Of a DNA stretch of 64,000 nt, positions 36,124-45,177 are shown in pieces; the stretch's first letter is position 1, and every line of letters starts with the position of its first letter. The DNA comes from Pollutimonas subterranea (GTDB lineage: Bacteria; Pseudomonadota; Gammaproteobacteria; Burkholderiales; Burkholderiaceae_B), in NCBI RefSeq assembly GCF_002849655.1, contig NZ_PDNW01000002.1:310001-374000 (forward strand). The letters run 5' to 3'. The translations under genes were made by a program, and so were the position numbers. Below the pieces are notes generated by a model. It did not search any database and was not told the origin of the DNA. It worked only from the letters and a program-made list of their open reading frames with translations.

Positions 36124-36738
36124 TCAAGACATCAGGCCGCGGTCCATCATGAATTTGTGAACACATTCCAGCCGCCATACGGGATCCTGCAAGGCAAGCA
36201 ATCGTAGCTTCTCTTCGGTCCCCAGTGGTAATAATTCGCACCATCGATCCGCGACCCAGGCACTTTCATCGAGGCGGAACGGTGGCGCAAACGGCATTTC
36301 AGCGACGGGCACCCTATCCTTTTGAAGCTGCGCAATGAGTTTGCCCAAGGCGTCGGCGCTGCGCTGGAGTGACGCGGGGACGGGCACCAGCGGGTCATCA
36401 GCCAGCGGCAGGGTGTTTCCCATCCATAAGCCGTACTTCGCTTTTGCACTGGACAGCAGATGAAAACGCGAAGTTCCTACACATCGCAAGTGCAATAAGG
36501 CCGGCATGGGTGAACTCCATTCCTCGATGCGTGCCATGGTCCCGACCGTTGCCAATTCCTCACCGCCTTCGGGCCTGCGGACTTCACTGCCACTGATCAA
36601 GGTGACGACGCCGAATTCCGTGCCGTCGGCGATGCATTTCTTGATCATGTCCAGGTAACGCACTTCGAAGATACGTAGTGTCAAGGCTCCCGCCGGGAAC
36701 AGTGTGGTGCTTAGGGGGAACAAGGGTATAGCGTTCAT
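36124..36738 (-). CDS. Lon-protease substrate-binding-domain protein
   Basis: The protein is a stand-alone Lon N-terminal (LON/PUA-like) domain of 204 residues without the AAA or protease parts. It begins IPLFPLSTTLFPAGALTLRIFEVRYLDM in style, the hallmark of this family, followed by FGVVTLISGSEV and a helical C-terminal half. Its function is not established; relatives are widespread in betaproteobacteria. It lies 7 bp downstream of the nucleosidase gene and 13 bp upstream of the hydratase start. Confidence 0.85.
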   Translation of the reverse strand: MNAIPLFPLSTTLFPAGALTLRIFEVRYLDMIKKCIADGTEFGVVTLISGSEVRRPEGGEELATVGTMARIEEWSSPMPALLHLRCVGTSRFHLLSSAKAKYGLWMGNTLPLADDPLVPVPASLQRSADALGKLIAQLQKDRVPVAEMPFAPPFRLDESAWVADRWCELLPLGTEEKLRLLALQDPVWRLECVHKFMMDRGLMS

Positions 36739-36745
36739 GGATGAC

Positions 36746-37519
36746 TTATCGACCTTGACTGGAGTAATTCATGAGAAAACGCCTCAGGATCCCCGCCGAA
36801 TAAAAACGGGCCACCTGGGCCAGGAAGGTATTGAAATCGATGTCGGCCGTGCTGTCGGCCCGGTCGGATATCGTCCTTAATACGCCGCAGGGCACGCCAT
36901 ATTCGTAGCATATCTGGGCGACTGCGGCGCCCTCCATTTCCACGCAGAGGGCATCCGGCAAGGCGCTGCGCAACAATCCGACCGCGGAAGTATCGCAGAC
37001 GAAGCAATCGCCGCTGATGATGGTGCCGCTATGCACTTTCGGATCCGCGACGCCAAACGCGTCACGCGTCGCCGACACTATTTCTTCTGCATAGTCGGAA
37101 CCAAGGTAGTCGTTTGCACACTGGGCCAGCAAGGTAGCCAATTGCGCATCGGCATCAAAATAGCTTCGGCCCAGCAAAGGCACCTCGTAGCGGGGAAACA
37201 AAGGCCTGGCATCGAGGTCGTGCTGCAGCAGCGTCTGCGCCACCACAACATCACCGACCCTGACATGGTCCGCAACCGCGCCCGCCAGGCCCGTAAAGAC
37301 GACAACGGTGACGCCGAATTCGCGTATCAGCGTCACGGCGGTTGCCGCGGCGGCGACCTTGCCAATACGAGCCAGGACAAGTACGCAACGGCGCCCCGAC
37401 AGCTGCCCTTCGTGATAAACGCGCTGGCCGATACGGCGCGTGACGACATCAGGTCCCATTGCCGTCAGCAATGTGGCGATTTCTTCCTGCAACGCCGCAA
37501 GGATTCCAATGGTGCTCAT
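36746..37519 (-). CDS. mtnN: 5'-methylthioadenosine/S-adenosylhomocysteine nucleosidase
   Basis: This is a cytoplasmic purine nucleoside hydrolase of 257 residues that cleaves MTA and SAH to adenine plus the thioribose. The PNP/UDP family motifs are IGILAALQEE, VVFTGLAGAV, GTIISGDCFV, the ribose-binding VEMEGAAVAQ and the catalytic Asp in RTISDRAD. It is the first gene of a leftward cluster and divergent from creA across 97 bp. The C-terminal end is slightly longer than the E. coli enzyme (about 232 residues). Confidence 0.9.
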   Translation of the reverse strand: MSTIGILAALQEEIATLLTAMGPDVVTRRIGQRVYHEGQLSGRRCVLVLARIGKVAAAATAVTLIREFGVTVVVFTGLAGAVADHVRVGDVVVAQTLLQHDLDARPLFPRYEVPLLGRSYFDADAQLATLLAQCANDYLGSDYAEEIVSATRDAFGVADPKVHSGTIISGDCFVCDTSAVGLLRSALPDALCVEMEGAAVAQICYEYGVPCGVLRTISDRADSTADIDFNTFLAQVARFYSAGILRRFLMNYSSQGR

Positions 37520-37616
37520 TTACCGTATTCCCGGGTCAACTCATGCATGATGTATTTAACCACGGCGGATATGGCGGCTCTCAGGCTAAAATTCGTTCTT
37601 TGCCCTGGGTGCCGCC

Positions 37617-38108
37617 ATGAAACATCTTTTTGCCTTCATCGTCCTGGCCGCCGCCAGCATCCTGGGCAACACGGCTCACGCCGCGGAAGTCGGCTGCGTC
37701 AGCACCACCTGGCGCGTGCTGAACAACGACAAGGTCTGCATACAGTCATTCAAGGATCCCGATGTCGACGGCGTGGTCTGCCATGTTTCCTACGCGCAAA
37801 CCGGCGGCATATCCGGTGCCCTGGGCTTTGCGGAAGACCCGTCCCGCTTTTCCATCGCGTGTCGCCAAGTAGGTCCCATCGTGGGAAAGAAGATCGTGCT
37901 TCAGAAGGAAGAAAATGTCTTCACCCAACGCATGAGCTTCCTGTTCAAAGGCTTGAATGTATCGCGGCTGATAGACCAGGAAAACAACTCCCTGGTTTAC
38001 CTGGTCGTCAGCGAAAAGGTGATCGACGGATCCCCGTTCAACAGCATTTCGTCAGTCCCGCTCATGCCCTGGAACGACCAGGCACCCAAGCTCGACGTGA
38101 AACAGTGA
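37617..38108 (+). CDS. creA: CreA family periplasmic protein
   Basis: This exported protein of 163 residues has a signal peptide ending about residue 23 (AHAAE). CreA family features are VGCVSTTWRVLNNDK, the fixed Cys positions including VVCHVSYAQTGG and IACRQVGPI, and the order of hydrophobic strands in the C-terminal half. The function is unknown. It is convergent with the methyltransferase-like gene, with 9 bp between stops. Confidence 0.92.
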   Translation: MKHLFAFIVLAAASILGNTAHAAEVGCVSTTWRVLNNDKVCIQSFKDPDVDGVVCHVSYAQTGGISGALGFAEDPSRFSIACRQVGPIVGKKIVLQKEENVFTQRMSFLFKGLNVSRLIDQENNSLVYLVVSEKVIDGSPFNSISSVPLMPWNDQAPKLDVKQ

Positions 38109-38117
38109 CCACGTTTG

Positions 38118-38843
38118 TCAAGCGTCCTGCATCCAGCTTTGCAGGCCGTCTACCCACGTTTCGGCCGACAAGCCCAGCGCGGTGTGAATCGAACGTGCCT
38201 GCTTGTACAGATCGCTGAAGTCGATGGACGGTGCTGTCTTGAAGCCGATGGCAACGACATTGCCGTCGTGCACTTCGGGCAGCCAGGCGACAGCGCCGAA
38301 ACCGGCGTCAATGGCCTGCAGATTCTTGCCATGATCGGGCGCGTCGCAAAACAGGTTCACCGTCATGATGCCATGGGGCGCAAGACAGTCGGCACATGCC
38401 TGGTAAAAGTCCTGCGACTCGTACACCGGGCCGTGCGCCTGGGCGTCATACAAATCCACTTGCAACACATCCACCGTTCCATGATTTCGAACATCCTGGA
38501 CAAACGCCATGGCGTCCATCTCGAGCACACTCAGCCGACTATCGTTGGACGGTAAACAAAAGCTTGAACGACAGGCCGCGATGACTGCGCCGTCGAGCTC
38601 GACGGCCGTCACTTTCGTCCCGGCGAAATGGCGGTGGCAGAATTTAGTCAGAGCGGCCGCGCCCAGGCCCAACTGAACGATGTGACGCGGTGCCGGATTG
38701 AACAGCGTCCACATCATCATCTGCTGCACATACTCAAGGTCAATGGCATAGGGATCTGCGACTTTCATCGAACCCTGCACCCACTGGGTGCCGAACCGGA
38801 GAAACCTTACGCCGTCTTCTTCTGTAATTGTTATGCTGTTCAT
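38118..38843 (-). CDS. Spermidine-synthase-like SAM-fold protein
   Basis: A 241-residue Rossmann-fold protein resembles spermidine synthases, with the glycine-rich VQLGLGAAALTKF, acidic TAVELDGAVI, and VLQVDLYDAQA. The short N-terminal domain and the variant of the catalytic DxxD region suggest it is not a true SpeE. No speD or other polyamine gene is next to it. It is divergent from an alpha/beta hydrolase across about 138 bp. Confidence 0.8.
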   Translation of the reverse strand: MNSITITEEDGVRFLRFGTQWVQGSMKVADPYAIDLEYVQQMMMWTLFNPAPRHIVQLGLGAAALTKFCHRHFAGTKVTAVELDGAVIAACRSSFCLPSNDSRLSVLEMDAMAFVQDVRNHGTVDVLQVDLYDAQAHGPVYESQDFYQACADCLAPHGIMTVNLFCDAPDHGKNLQAIDAGFGAVAWLPEVHDGNVVAIGFKTAPSIDFSDLYKQARSIHTALGLSAETWVDGLQSWMQDA

Positions 38844-38981
38844 GCCTGGTCACGGCCATTGCTGAATACTCCGATTGCCATCTTCCGATCCTGTTTAAAA
38901 AAATCCCCTGCGCCGCGCGTACGGAACTTAACGCCGGCCTTGCGTATCCTATTATCTCGTACCTTCTTCTTGCCCGAGACC

Positions 38982-39875
38982 ATGTCCACCCGATTGCGCC
39001 CCCTTCTGATTGTCATCATCTGTGCCCTGATCGCCGGGGCCAGTGGCTATGTGGCGCTCGACCGATGGCAACGCGCAACCATATTTTCAGTAGAGCTCGG
39101 CGAAAGCCGTTGGTGGCGCGAACCTGCGCCCGGGACAGAAATCTTTGACATCAAACTGGCCGGCAACGGTACGGTCCGCGCCTGGTACCTCGCGCATACC
39201 GATCCCAAGGCACCCACCGTGCTTTACCTTCATGGCTCCCGCTGGAATCTCAACGGCAGTGTGTTTCGTATCGAGCGCTGGCGGGAAATGGGGTTCTCGG
39301 TGCTTGCCATCGACTACCGCGGATTCGGCGACTCCAGTCCCCTGCTGCCCTCGCAGGCCAGCGCTACGGAAGATGCCGTTGCCGCACTGCAAGAGCTGGA
39401 ACGTCGCCAGCCGCATCCATCGCGCCGGTACGTCTACGGGCATAGCCTTGGCGGTGCGATCGCCGTCGCGGTAGCAGCCCGCACGGCGCAGCCCGAATTC
39501 GCGGGACTCATCCTGGAATCCACCTTCACCAACATCCAGGACATGATTCCCACCACCGGCTATTCGGCCATACCCGGCCTGAACCTGCTGATAACGCAGC
39601 CGTTCGATTCCGTCGCGTCGATAAAACAGGTGCGCAGCCCCATCCTGTTCCTGCACGGCACGAACGACCGGATCGTGCCCCACACCATGAGCGACCTTTT
39701 GTTTACCGCGGCCCAGGGCCGTAGCAATACCGTGCAACAACTGGTCAAGATAGAAGGCGCCTCGCACTCGGGTGCGAGCCGCAGTGGCTTGGCCTACGAA
39801 GAAGCCATAAAGGACTTCGTCGGCCTGACTTCTTCGCCATCACATCCTGCGGCGATATACCAAGCCCGCCACTGA
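38982..39875 (+). CDS. Membrane-anchored alpha/beta hydrolase
   Basis: The 297-residue serine hydrolase has one N-terminal membrane helix (about 7-27) and a periplasmic or membrane-facing alpha/beta fold. The nucleophile elbow is GHSLGGAIA, the oxyanion segment LYLHGSRWN, the acid is in LHGTNDRIVP and the His in EGASHSGA. This matches the BEM46/ABHD13-like group. I chose the ATG at 38982; the longer upstream frame covers the divergent promoter region. Confidence 0.88.
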   Translation: MSTRLRPLLIVIICALIAGASGYVALDRWQRATIFSVELGESRWWREPAPGTEIFDIKLAGNGTVRAWYLAHTDPKAPTVLYLHGSRWNLNGSVFRIERWREMGFSVLAIDYRGFGDSSPLLPSQASATEDAVAALQELERRQPHPSRRYVYGHSLGGAIAVAVAARTAQPEFAGLILESTFTNIQDMIPTTGYSAIPGLNLLITQPFDSVASIKQVRSPILFLHGTNDRIVPHTMSDLLFTAAQGRSNTVQQLVKIEGASHSGASRSGLAYEEAIKDFVGLTSSPSHPAAIYQARH

Positions 39876-39972
39876 GGCAGCGCGCCCGCCAGGCCACCGC
39901 TGTATTGAGACCACCCGAAACAGTTACCAAAAGCTATACTCGACGCATATTATCTTTTCAAAGGCCGTCGGC

Positions 39973-40398
39973 ATGCAGCTTACAATGGATTTTCTGGAAA
40001 ACATGGCACTACAACATGGCGACGACGTTGCCATCGCAGATGCAAGCACTCAGGTCAGCTATTCAGAACTCGTCACCGCCGTCAACGCACTGGCGGTTGC
40101 ACTGCAGTCCAAAGACCCTGTACCCGGGTCACGCGTGGGGCTATGCGCGGCCAACTCGATGGAATATATCGTAAGCATGCTGGCGATACTGGCGGCGGGA
40201 AAGATTCTGGTACCCATGAACTGCCAAGGCACATCCGAACAGATGCTGCAGATCCTCATGGATACACACCCCAGCACCGTGCTGGTCGACGACATCGGCG
40301 ATGCCCTCGTCAAAAGCGACGATGACCTGAAGATTCCGTTCTCGCAGTTTCCCGGCCTGGTCCTGACCTATCGCGACCAGAAGCCGGCGACTACATAG
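39973..40398 (+). CDS. Short AMP-binding-domain protein (N-terminal fragment)
   Basis: The 141-residue product matches only the N-terminal subdomain of ANL adenylating enzymes (LENMALQHGDDVAIAD, SRVGLCAANSMEYIVSMLAIL, GKILVPMNCQGT) and stops before the ATP-binding P-loop. Full members have over 500 residues. In another frame just after the stop the sequence reads DYIVVPGSPTATAFIVTTT, which resembles continuation of the domain, so a frameshift or truncation is likely. It could also be a maintained small protein. DoxX follows 57 bp downstream. Confidence 0.6.
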   Translation: MQLTMDFLENMALQHGDDVAIADASTQVSYSELVTAVNALAVALQSKDPVPGSRVGLCAANSMEYIVSMLAILAAGKILVPMNCQGTSEQMLQILMDTHPSTVLVDDIGDALVKSDDDLKIPFSQFPGLVLTYRDQKPATT

Positions 40399-40455
40399 TA
40401 GTACCGGGATCCCCCACCGCTACCGCGTTCATCGTCACCACCACGGAATCCGAAC

Positions 40456-40866
40456 ATGTCCACTGCCTCTCAGGAAGACCTCGCCAAACTCATACTGCGA
40501 CTCACCATCGGCATACTCATACTGCTGCATGGCATTGCCAAAATGATCAACGGCGTAGGCCCCATCGAAGGCATGATGGTCGCGCGCGGCCTGCCCGCCT
40601 TTTTTGCATGGGCCGCCTATATTGGCGAGGTCATTGCCCCGCTGCTATTGATATTCGGCCTGTATACGCGCCTAGGCGCCTTATTGATTGCGGTAAACAT
40701 GGTCGTAGCGATTGCACTGGCGCATAGCGGCCAACTCATGCAGCTGGGTGGCAACGGCGGCTGGCGGCTCGAGCTCCAGGGCCTTTTCCTGTTCGGCAGC
40801 ATCGCCGTTGCCCTGCTAGGCGCCGGACGTTTCAGCATTGGCGGCCGCGGTGGAAGCTGGAACTAG
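40456..40866 (+). CDS. DoxX family membrane protein
   Basis: The 136-residue inner-membrane protein has four predicted helices and the DoxX-like motifs ILILLHGIAKM, AYIGEVIAPLLLIFGLYTR and AHSGQLMQLGGNGGW. DoxX relatives take part in redox or thiol homeostasis or have no known role. It is 36 bp upstream of the patatin gene. Confidence 0.85.
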   Translation: MSTASQEDLAKLILRLTIGILILLHGIAKMINGVGPIEGMMVARGLPAFFAWAAYIGEVIAPLLLIFGLYTRLGALLIAVNMVVAIALAHSGQLMQLGGNGGWRLELQGLFLFGSIAVALLGAGRFSIGGRGGSWN

Positions 40867-40902
40867 CTCTCTTTCTTACTGGGCGGCCTACCGGGAACGA
40901 CC

Positions 40903-41817
40903 ATGCATGAGCCCTTGCGCAAGCCCCGCATAGGTTTGGCCCTGGGCAGCGGCTCGGCCCGTGGCTGGGCCCATATCGGGGTCATTCATGCACTGGCCAG
41001 GGTCGGCATTCGCCCCGATATCGTTTGCGGCACGTCGATTGGAGCCTTGGTGGGCGCCGCCTACGCCGTCGGAGAACTCGATCGGTTCGAACAATGGGTG
41101 ATAGGCCTGGGCATCAAGGACGTCGTCGCCTTCATGGATTTTCGCCTGAACGGCGGCATGCTGAAAGGCGAGCGCCTGATGGACTTCTTCCGCCGCAACT
41201 TCATTGACTATCCCATTGAAGACTTGAACCTGCCGTTTGGCGCTGTCGCAACAGCGCTGCATACCGGCAACGAGGTCTGGCTGCGCAACGGCTCCTCCAT
41301 TGACGCCGTCCGCGCTTCACTGGCCTTGCCGGGCTTGTTCTCGCCGGTGTGGCACGATGGGCAACTGCTCGTCGACGGGGGGCTGGTCAACCCGGTTCCA
41401 GTGTCGCTGGCCCGCGCCATGGGGGCCGAAATCGTTATTGCCGTCGATCTGAATTCCGATATCCTGGGCCGCCATACGAACCGGACTACGGCGCCTGTAC
41501 CGGCGACCACAGGCACCGTTGGCTCCGAATGGATGCGCAAGCTACAGATGAATCTGAGCTCCTTCCTGCCGGAATCCGTTCCGCCCGAGCAGCGTCTTCC
41601 GTCCATGCTGGACGTCGTGGCCGCCAGCCTCAATATCATGCAGGTACGCATCACACGCAGCCGCATGGCCGGCGAGCCGGCAGACATCGTCATTTCACCC
41701 CGACTGGCGCACCTGGGATTGCTCGACTTTCACCGGGCGAAAGTGGCGATCGACGAAGGCCGCCGGGCCGCCGAAGCCGGTATCCCGGGCCTTGAGGAGC
41801 TGGGATTGATAGCGTGA
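40903..41817 (+). CDS. Patatin-like phospholipase, RssA-type
   Basis: This 304-residue cytoplasmic serine lipase-like protein has the glycine-rich oxyanion loop GSGSARGWAHIG, the nucleophile motif GTSIG (Ser about residue 46) and the catalytic Asp in VDGGLVNPVP. The Ser-Asp dyad arrangement and size match the RssA/patatin group of proteobacteria. It closes a rightward run with the hydrolase, AMP-binding fragment and DoxX, and is convergent with the small subtilisin partner. Confidence 0.9.
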   Translation: MHEPLRKPRIGLALGSGSARGWAHIGVIHALARVGIRPDIVCGTSIGALVGAAYAVGELDRFEQWVIGLGIKDVVAFMDFRLNGGMLKGERLMDFFRRNFIDYPIEDLNLPFGAVATALHTGNEVWLRNGSSIDAVRASLALPGLFSPVWHDGQLLVDGGLVNPVPVSLARAMGAEIVIAVDLNSDILGRHTNRTTAPVPATTGTVGSEWMRKLQMNLSSFLPESVPPEQRLPSMLDVVAASLNIMQVRITRSRMAGEPADIVISPRLAHLGLLDFHRAKVAIDEGRRAAEAGIPGLEELGLIA

Positions 41818-41872
41818 AAAAATCACGCGCGAGGTGCGCTGAACGAGACTTGAATCCAGCATTTCGGCCTGG

Positions 41873-42109
41873 TCAATCCTCGGAGGTGTCACCCAACAAG
41901 CCGACGTCGCGCGATGCCTCGACGTGGCGCACGCCCTGGATATGGCCCAGTGTATCTATTCGCGTAGCGTCCACCGTGCCGTAGATGACGCCTATCGATG
42001 TCATTTGACGCTGCACAGCCATGCCGACGTCTGCGCAGCGGTCGACGACTTCCGCGAATTGTCCTAGAAAAGCGTCGTCCACCAGGACGGTTACCAGGAT
42101 TCGGGTCAC
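41873..42109 (-). CDS. Small propeptide/inhibitor I9-like partner of the subtilisin
   Basis: This 78-residue protein starts with GTG, overlapping the subtilisin stop in a GTGA arrangement, so it is translationally coupled to it. The order of segments (strand ILVTVLV, helix FAEVVDRCADVG, strands MTSIGVIYGTV, helix DTLGHIQGV, strand VRHVEASRDV) matches the beta-alpha-beta-beta-alpha-beta layout of inhibitor I9/subtilisin propeptides. No signal peptide is present. I infer a trans-acting folding helper or inhibitor of the upstream protease. I cannot name a described family. Confidence 0.7.
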   Translation of the reverse strand: MTRILVTVLVDDAFLGQFAEVVDRCADVGMAVQRQMTSIGVIYGTVDATRIDTLGHIQGVRHVEASRDVGLLGDTSED

Positions 42110-43437
42110 GGTATACGCTCCTTCATGCCAGGTGCCTGGACCAGGCCTGCCCCGACATCGCGGGATGGCTGCGTCAGGCGCCTTGCTGTCTGAACCAGGA
42201 TATTGAGCAGCGCGCGGCTGCGTAAGCCGGGATCGGCCTGGGCGTGCAGGGCCGCAATCCCGGCAACGAAAGGGGTCGCCATGCTGGTGCCGCTTATGGT
42301 GTTATGCAGTTGTGGTGCAGGCCATGACGATAAAACACCAACCCCTGGGGCCGCGATGTCGACCTGTCCACCGTCCGGCACCAGTCCTCCGCATGAGAAC
42401 GGAGCGATCTGCAACACCTGGTCAATGGCGCCCACCGCGAAAATCGATGGGCAATTTGCCGGATGAGACACCGGCGCGATCAGCTCCGGGCGCCGACTGT
42501 CGTTGCCGGCGGCCGCAATAATGACGGTCCCCGCGGCCAATGCGCGTCGAGCCACCTCTTCGAATACTTTGGAATAACTCTCCTCCTGCTCGAGCGAGCT
42601 GCCCAGCGACATGGATATGATCTGGCATCCCTGCTCGATGGCCCAGTTGATTCCCTCGAGCACACCGCCGTCTGCACCGCCGCCCTGGTCGCCAAGAACC
42701 TTCCCGATATATAGTTCCACATTGCCCGCCACACCGTAACGTGGCCCGCTGGCGGGCTGTGATGGTCCGGCGGCAATGCCCGCGCAGTGCGTACCGTGTC
42801 CGTTACCATCCTGAACCGGCTCGCCATCCACGAAGGAACGCGACACAATCTGACGACCTGCGAAATCAGGATGAGACAGGTCCAGCCCGGTATCCAGGAC
42901 GGCCAGCTTTACGCCCTCTCCCGTATAGACAGAGGTGGCGGCGCGTGTCGCGTCCACGCCCCAGGAATAAGATGTTTCGTCCGGCGGCACGGAAGGCTCG
43001 CGAGTGATGGCCGGCTGTCCCTGGCGAGCCAGCGTGCGGTCCACGAGCTCATTCACCGCGTCGCGATATCCATTCAGGTAACTGGTCAGCGAATCCGAGT
43101 CGTTCGAAGAGAAAGCCGGAATACCAATATCCCTGGGCCCGGCAATAGCCCTGACCTGCCTTTCGGGCTCTATGGCAAGAATTGCCGGATTATGTTCCTG
43201 TGCCGCCATGTTCAGCAAGCGGCGCTTGCCGTCGCTGCAACGGAGCAGCGCCACGCCAATTCGATCGAACACAATGGCGCACTGGTCGGCCAGTTGGGTA
43301 CGAGACAGCTCGTCGGCCGTTGCGGCGGCAGTACTGGCCACCTCGCCGCCCGTCAGTGCTTTCAGGGCGTTGACGGCATCCAGCTTCCGATCCTGGCACA
43401 ACAAGACCAGGTAGCGGTTGGTCGGGGTCGGGTCCAT
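42106..43437 (-). CDS. Subtilisin-like serine protease (S8), probably cytoplasmic
   Basis: The 443-residue S8 peptidase keeps the triad Asp182 (AVLDTGLD), His214 (DGNGHGTHCAG) and Ser385 (SGTSMATP), with the oxyanion Asn in AAAGNDS. An N-terminal region of about 100 residues (YLVLLCQDRKL, GVALLRCSDG, AILAIEPERQV) looks like a built-in propeptide. No signal peptide or membrane anchor is seen. The ATG at 43437 has AGGAG 8 nt upstream, favoured over the frame to 43464. It starts 46 bp after pstB with no obvious terminator between, and its stop overlaps the small partner gene. Confidence 0.9.
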   Translation of the reverse strand: MDPTPTNRYLVLLCQDRKLDAVNALKALTGGEVASTAAATADELSRTQLADQCAIVFDRIGVALLRCSDGKRRLLNMAAQEHNPAILAIEPERQVRAIAGPRDIGIPAFSSNDSDSLTSYLNGYRDAVNELVDRTLARQGQPAITREPSVPPDETSYSWGVDATRAATSVYTGEGVKLAVLDTGLDLSHPDFAGRQIVSRSFVDGEPVQDGNGHGTHCAGIAAGPSQPASGPRYGVAGNVELYIGKVLGDQGGGADGGVLEGINWAIEQGCQIISMSLGSSLEQEESYSKVFEEVARRALAAGTVIIAAAGNDSRRPELIAPVSHPANCPSIFAVGAIDQVLQIAPFSCGGLVPDGGQVDIAAPGVGVLSSWPAPQLHNTISGTSMATPFVAGIAALHAQADPGLRSRALLNILVQTARRLTQPSRDVGAGLVQAPGMKERIP

Positions 43438-43483
43438 AGTGAAACTCCTGGATAGACCAGCCAAGAGTACTACATTTGCTGCC

Positions 43484-44263
43484 CTAGCCGAATCGGCCGG
43501 TTATGTAGTCTTCGGTTTCCTTGCGGCCCGGCTTGACGAAAATCTGGTCGGTCTCGCCAAACTCCATCAGTTCACCCAGGTACATATAGGCCGTGTAGTC
43601 CGAGCAACGGGCGGCCTGCTGCATATTATGGGTCACGATGACGACGGTGTAATCGGACTTGAGTTCGGCGATGAGCTCTTCGATCTTGGCCGTGGAGATC
43701 GGATCAAGCGCCGAGCATGGCTCGTCTAGCAGAAGAATTTCTGGCTTGATGGCCACGCCGCGGGCAATGCACAAACGCTGCTGCTGTCCGCCCGACAGGC
43801 TGTTGCCACTTTGGTTCAGCTTGTCTTTGACCTCGGTCCACAAAGCCGCCTTGGACAACGCCCATTCCACGCGCTCGTCCATTTCACCCTTGCTGAGCCG
43901 CTCGAACAAACGCACGCCGAACGCAATATTGTCGTAAATGCTCATGGGGAACGGCGTGGGCTTCTGGAAGACCATGCCAATCTTGGCGCGAAGCAAGGAA
44001 ATATCGGTCTTGGACGACAACAGGTTTTCGCCATCAAGGTTGATCTCACCCTCGGCGCGCTGGCCCGGATAGAGTTCGAACATGCGGTTGAAGGTGCGCA
44101 ATAGCGTGGACTTGCCGCAACCCGAAGGGCCAATAAAAGCCGTGACCTTGTTTTCTTTGATGGACAGGTTCACATCTTTGATCGCCTGGTATTTTCCGTA
44201 ATAGAAGTTCAAGTTTTTGACTTCCAGCTTCGTGCGTTCAGGTGTCTGTATAGAGTGTGGCAT
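43484..44263 (-). CDS. pstB: Phosphate ABC transporter ATPase PstB
   Basis: The 259-residue ATPase powers high-affinity phosphate uptake with PstA and PstC. Walker A is [12 protein letters not shown], the signature is [13 protein letters not shown], Walker B is [12 protein letters not shown] and the family-specific segment [12 protein letters not shown] lies at the N-terminus. It is 39 bp downstream of pstA. In many relatives phoU comes next; here a subtilisin gene does. Confidence 0.97.
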   Translation of the reverse strand: MPHSIQTPERTKLEVKNLNFYYGKYQAIKDVNLSIKENKVTAFIGPSGCGKSTLLRTFNRMFELYPGQRAEGEINLDGENLLSSKTDISLLRAKIGMVFQKPTPFPMSIYDNIAFGVRLFERLSKGEMDERVEWALSKAALWTEVKDKLNQSGNSLSGGQQQRLCIARGVAIKPEILLLDEPCSALDPISTAKIEELIAELKSDYTVVIVTHNMQQAARCSDYTAYMYLGELMEFGETDQIFVKPGRKETEDYITGRFG

Positions 44264-44302
44264 AAGGATTTCCCGGTGGAAGCAAGGCTCCCAGCCATTT
44301 TG

Positions 44303-45163
44303 TCATTTACGGAAAAGGCTGCGCGCGGCAATATTGATGCCCAACACCAGCAAAGTGATCAGGACGGCACCCGCCCACGCCAGGCGATTCCAGTCCTCGA
44401 ACGGACTGGCGGCATACTGGAAGATGACGACAGGAAGGTTGGCGATGGGCGCACTCATGTTCATGGACATGAACTGGTTGTTCAGCGCGGTAAACAGCAA
44501 AGGCGCGGTTTCGCCGGAGATACGGGCAATGGCAAGCAGGATACCTGTGATGATGCCCGAGCGCGCAGCCCGATAACAGATATTCATTATGATGCGCCAC
44601 TGTGGGCACCCCAGTGCCGCGGCGGCCTCGCGCAGGCTGTTGGGAACCAGCAGCAACATATTGTCGGTGGCTCGCACGACAACCGGAATCACCAGTATGG
44701 AAAGGGCCAACGCACCTGCCCACCCTGAATAATGCCCTACCTGGGCCACATAGGTTGCGTAGATGAACAGGCCGATAACGATGGACGGCGCCGACAACAA
44801 CACATCGTTAAGAAAGCGGGTAGCCGGAGCCAGCCAACCCCGCTGGCCATACTCGGCCAGATAGGTTCCGGCCAGTACGCCGATAGGCGTGCCGATAAGC
44901 GTGCCTACCGCTGCCATCATGACGCTGCCCAAAATAGCGTTGAGCAGACCGCCGTCTGCGCCTGGAGGCGGTGTCGCTTCAGTGAATAGCGTCAACGACA
45001 GCGCCGATCCGCCTTTGACGAACAAGGTAAGGATGATCCAGCAGAGCCAAAACAAGCCGAATATGACGGTAGCGGAAGACAAGCCCAGCATTATTCGATT
45101 GAAACGCTGTCGCTTCTTGTAGACCGGGTTGGACAGGGTGACGACGGAATCAGAAGTAAACAT
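44303..45163 (-). CDS. pstA: Phosphate ABC transporter permease PstA
   Basis: The 286-residue inner-membrane subunit has about six helices and the PstA-type EAA loop region [18 protein letters not shown]. Other typical segments are [18 protein letters not shown] and [16 protein letters not shown]. It is 14 bp downstream of pstC and pairs with it to form the phosphate channel. Confidence 0.96.
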   Translation of the reverse strand: MFTSDSVVTLSNPVYKKRQRFNRIMLGLSSATVIFGLFWLCWIILTLFVKGGSALSLTLFTEATPPPGADGGLLNAILGSVMMAAVGTLIGTPIGVLAGTYLAEYGQRGWLAPATRFLNDVLLSAPSIVIGLFIYATYVAQVGHYSGWAGALALSILVIPVVVRATDNMLLLVPNSLREAAAALGCPQWRIIMNICYRAARSGIITGILLAIARISGETAPLLFTALNNQFMSMNMSAPIANLPVVIFQYAASPFEDWNRLAWAGAVLITLLVLGINIAARSLFRK

Positions 45164-45177
45164 GGCTTATGGCTCGG

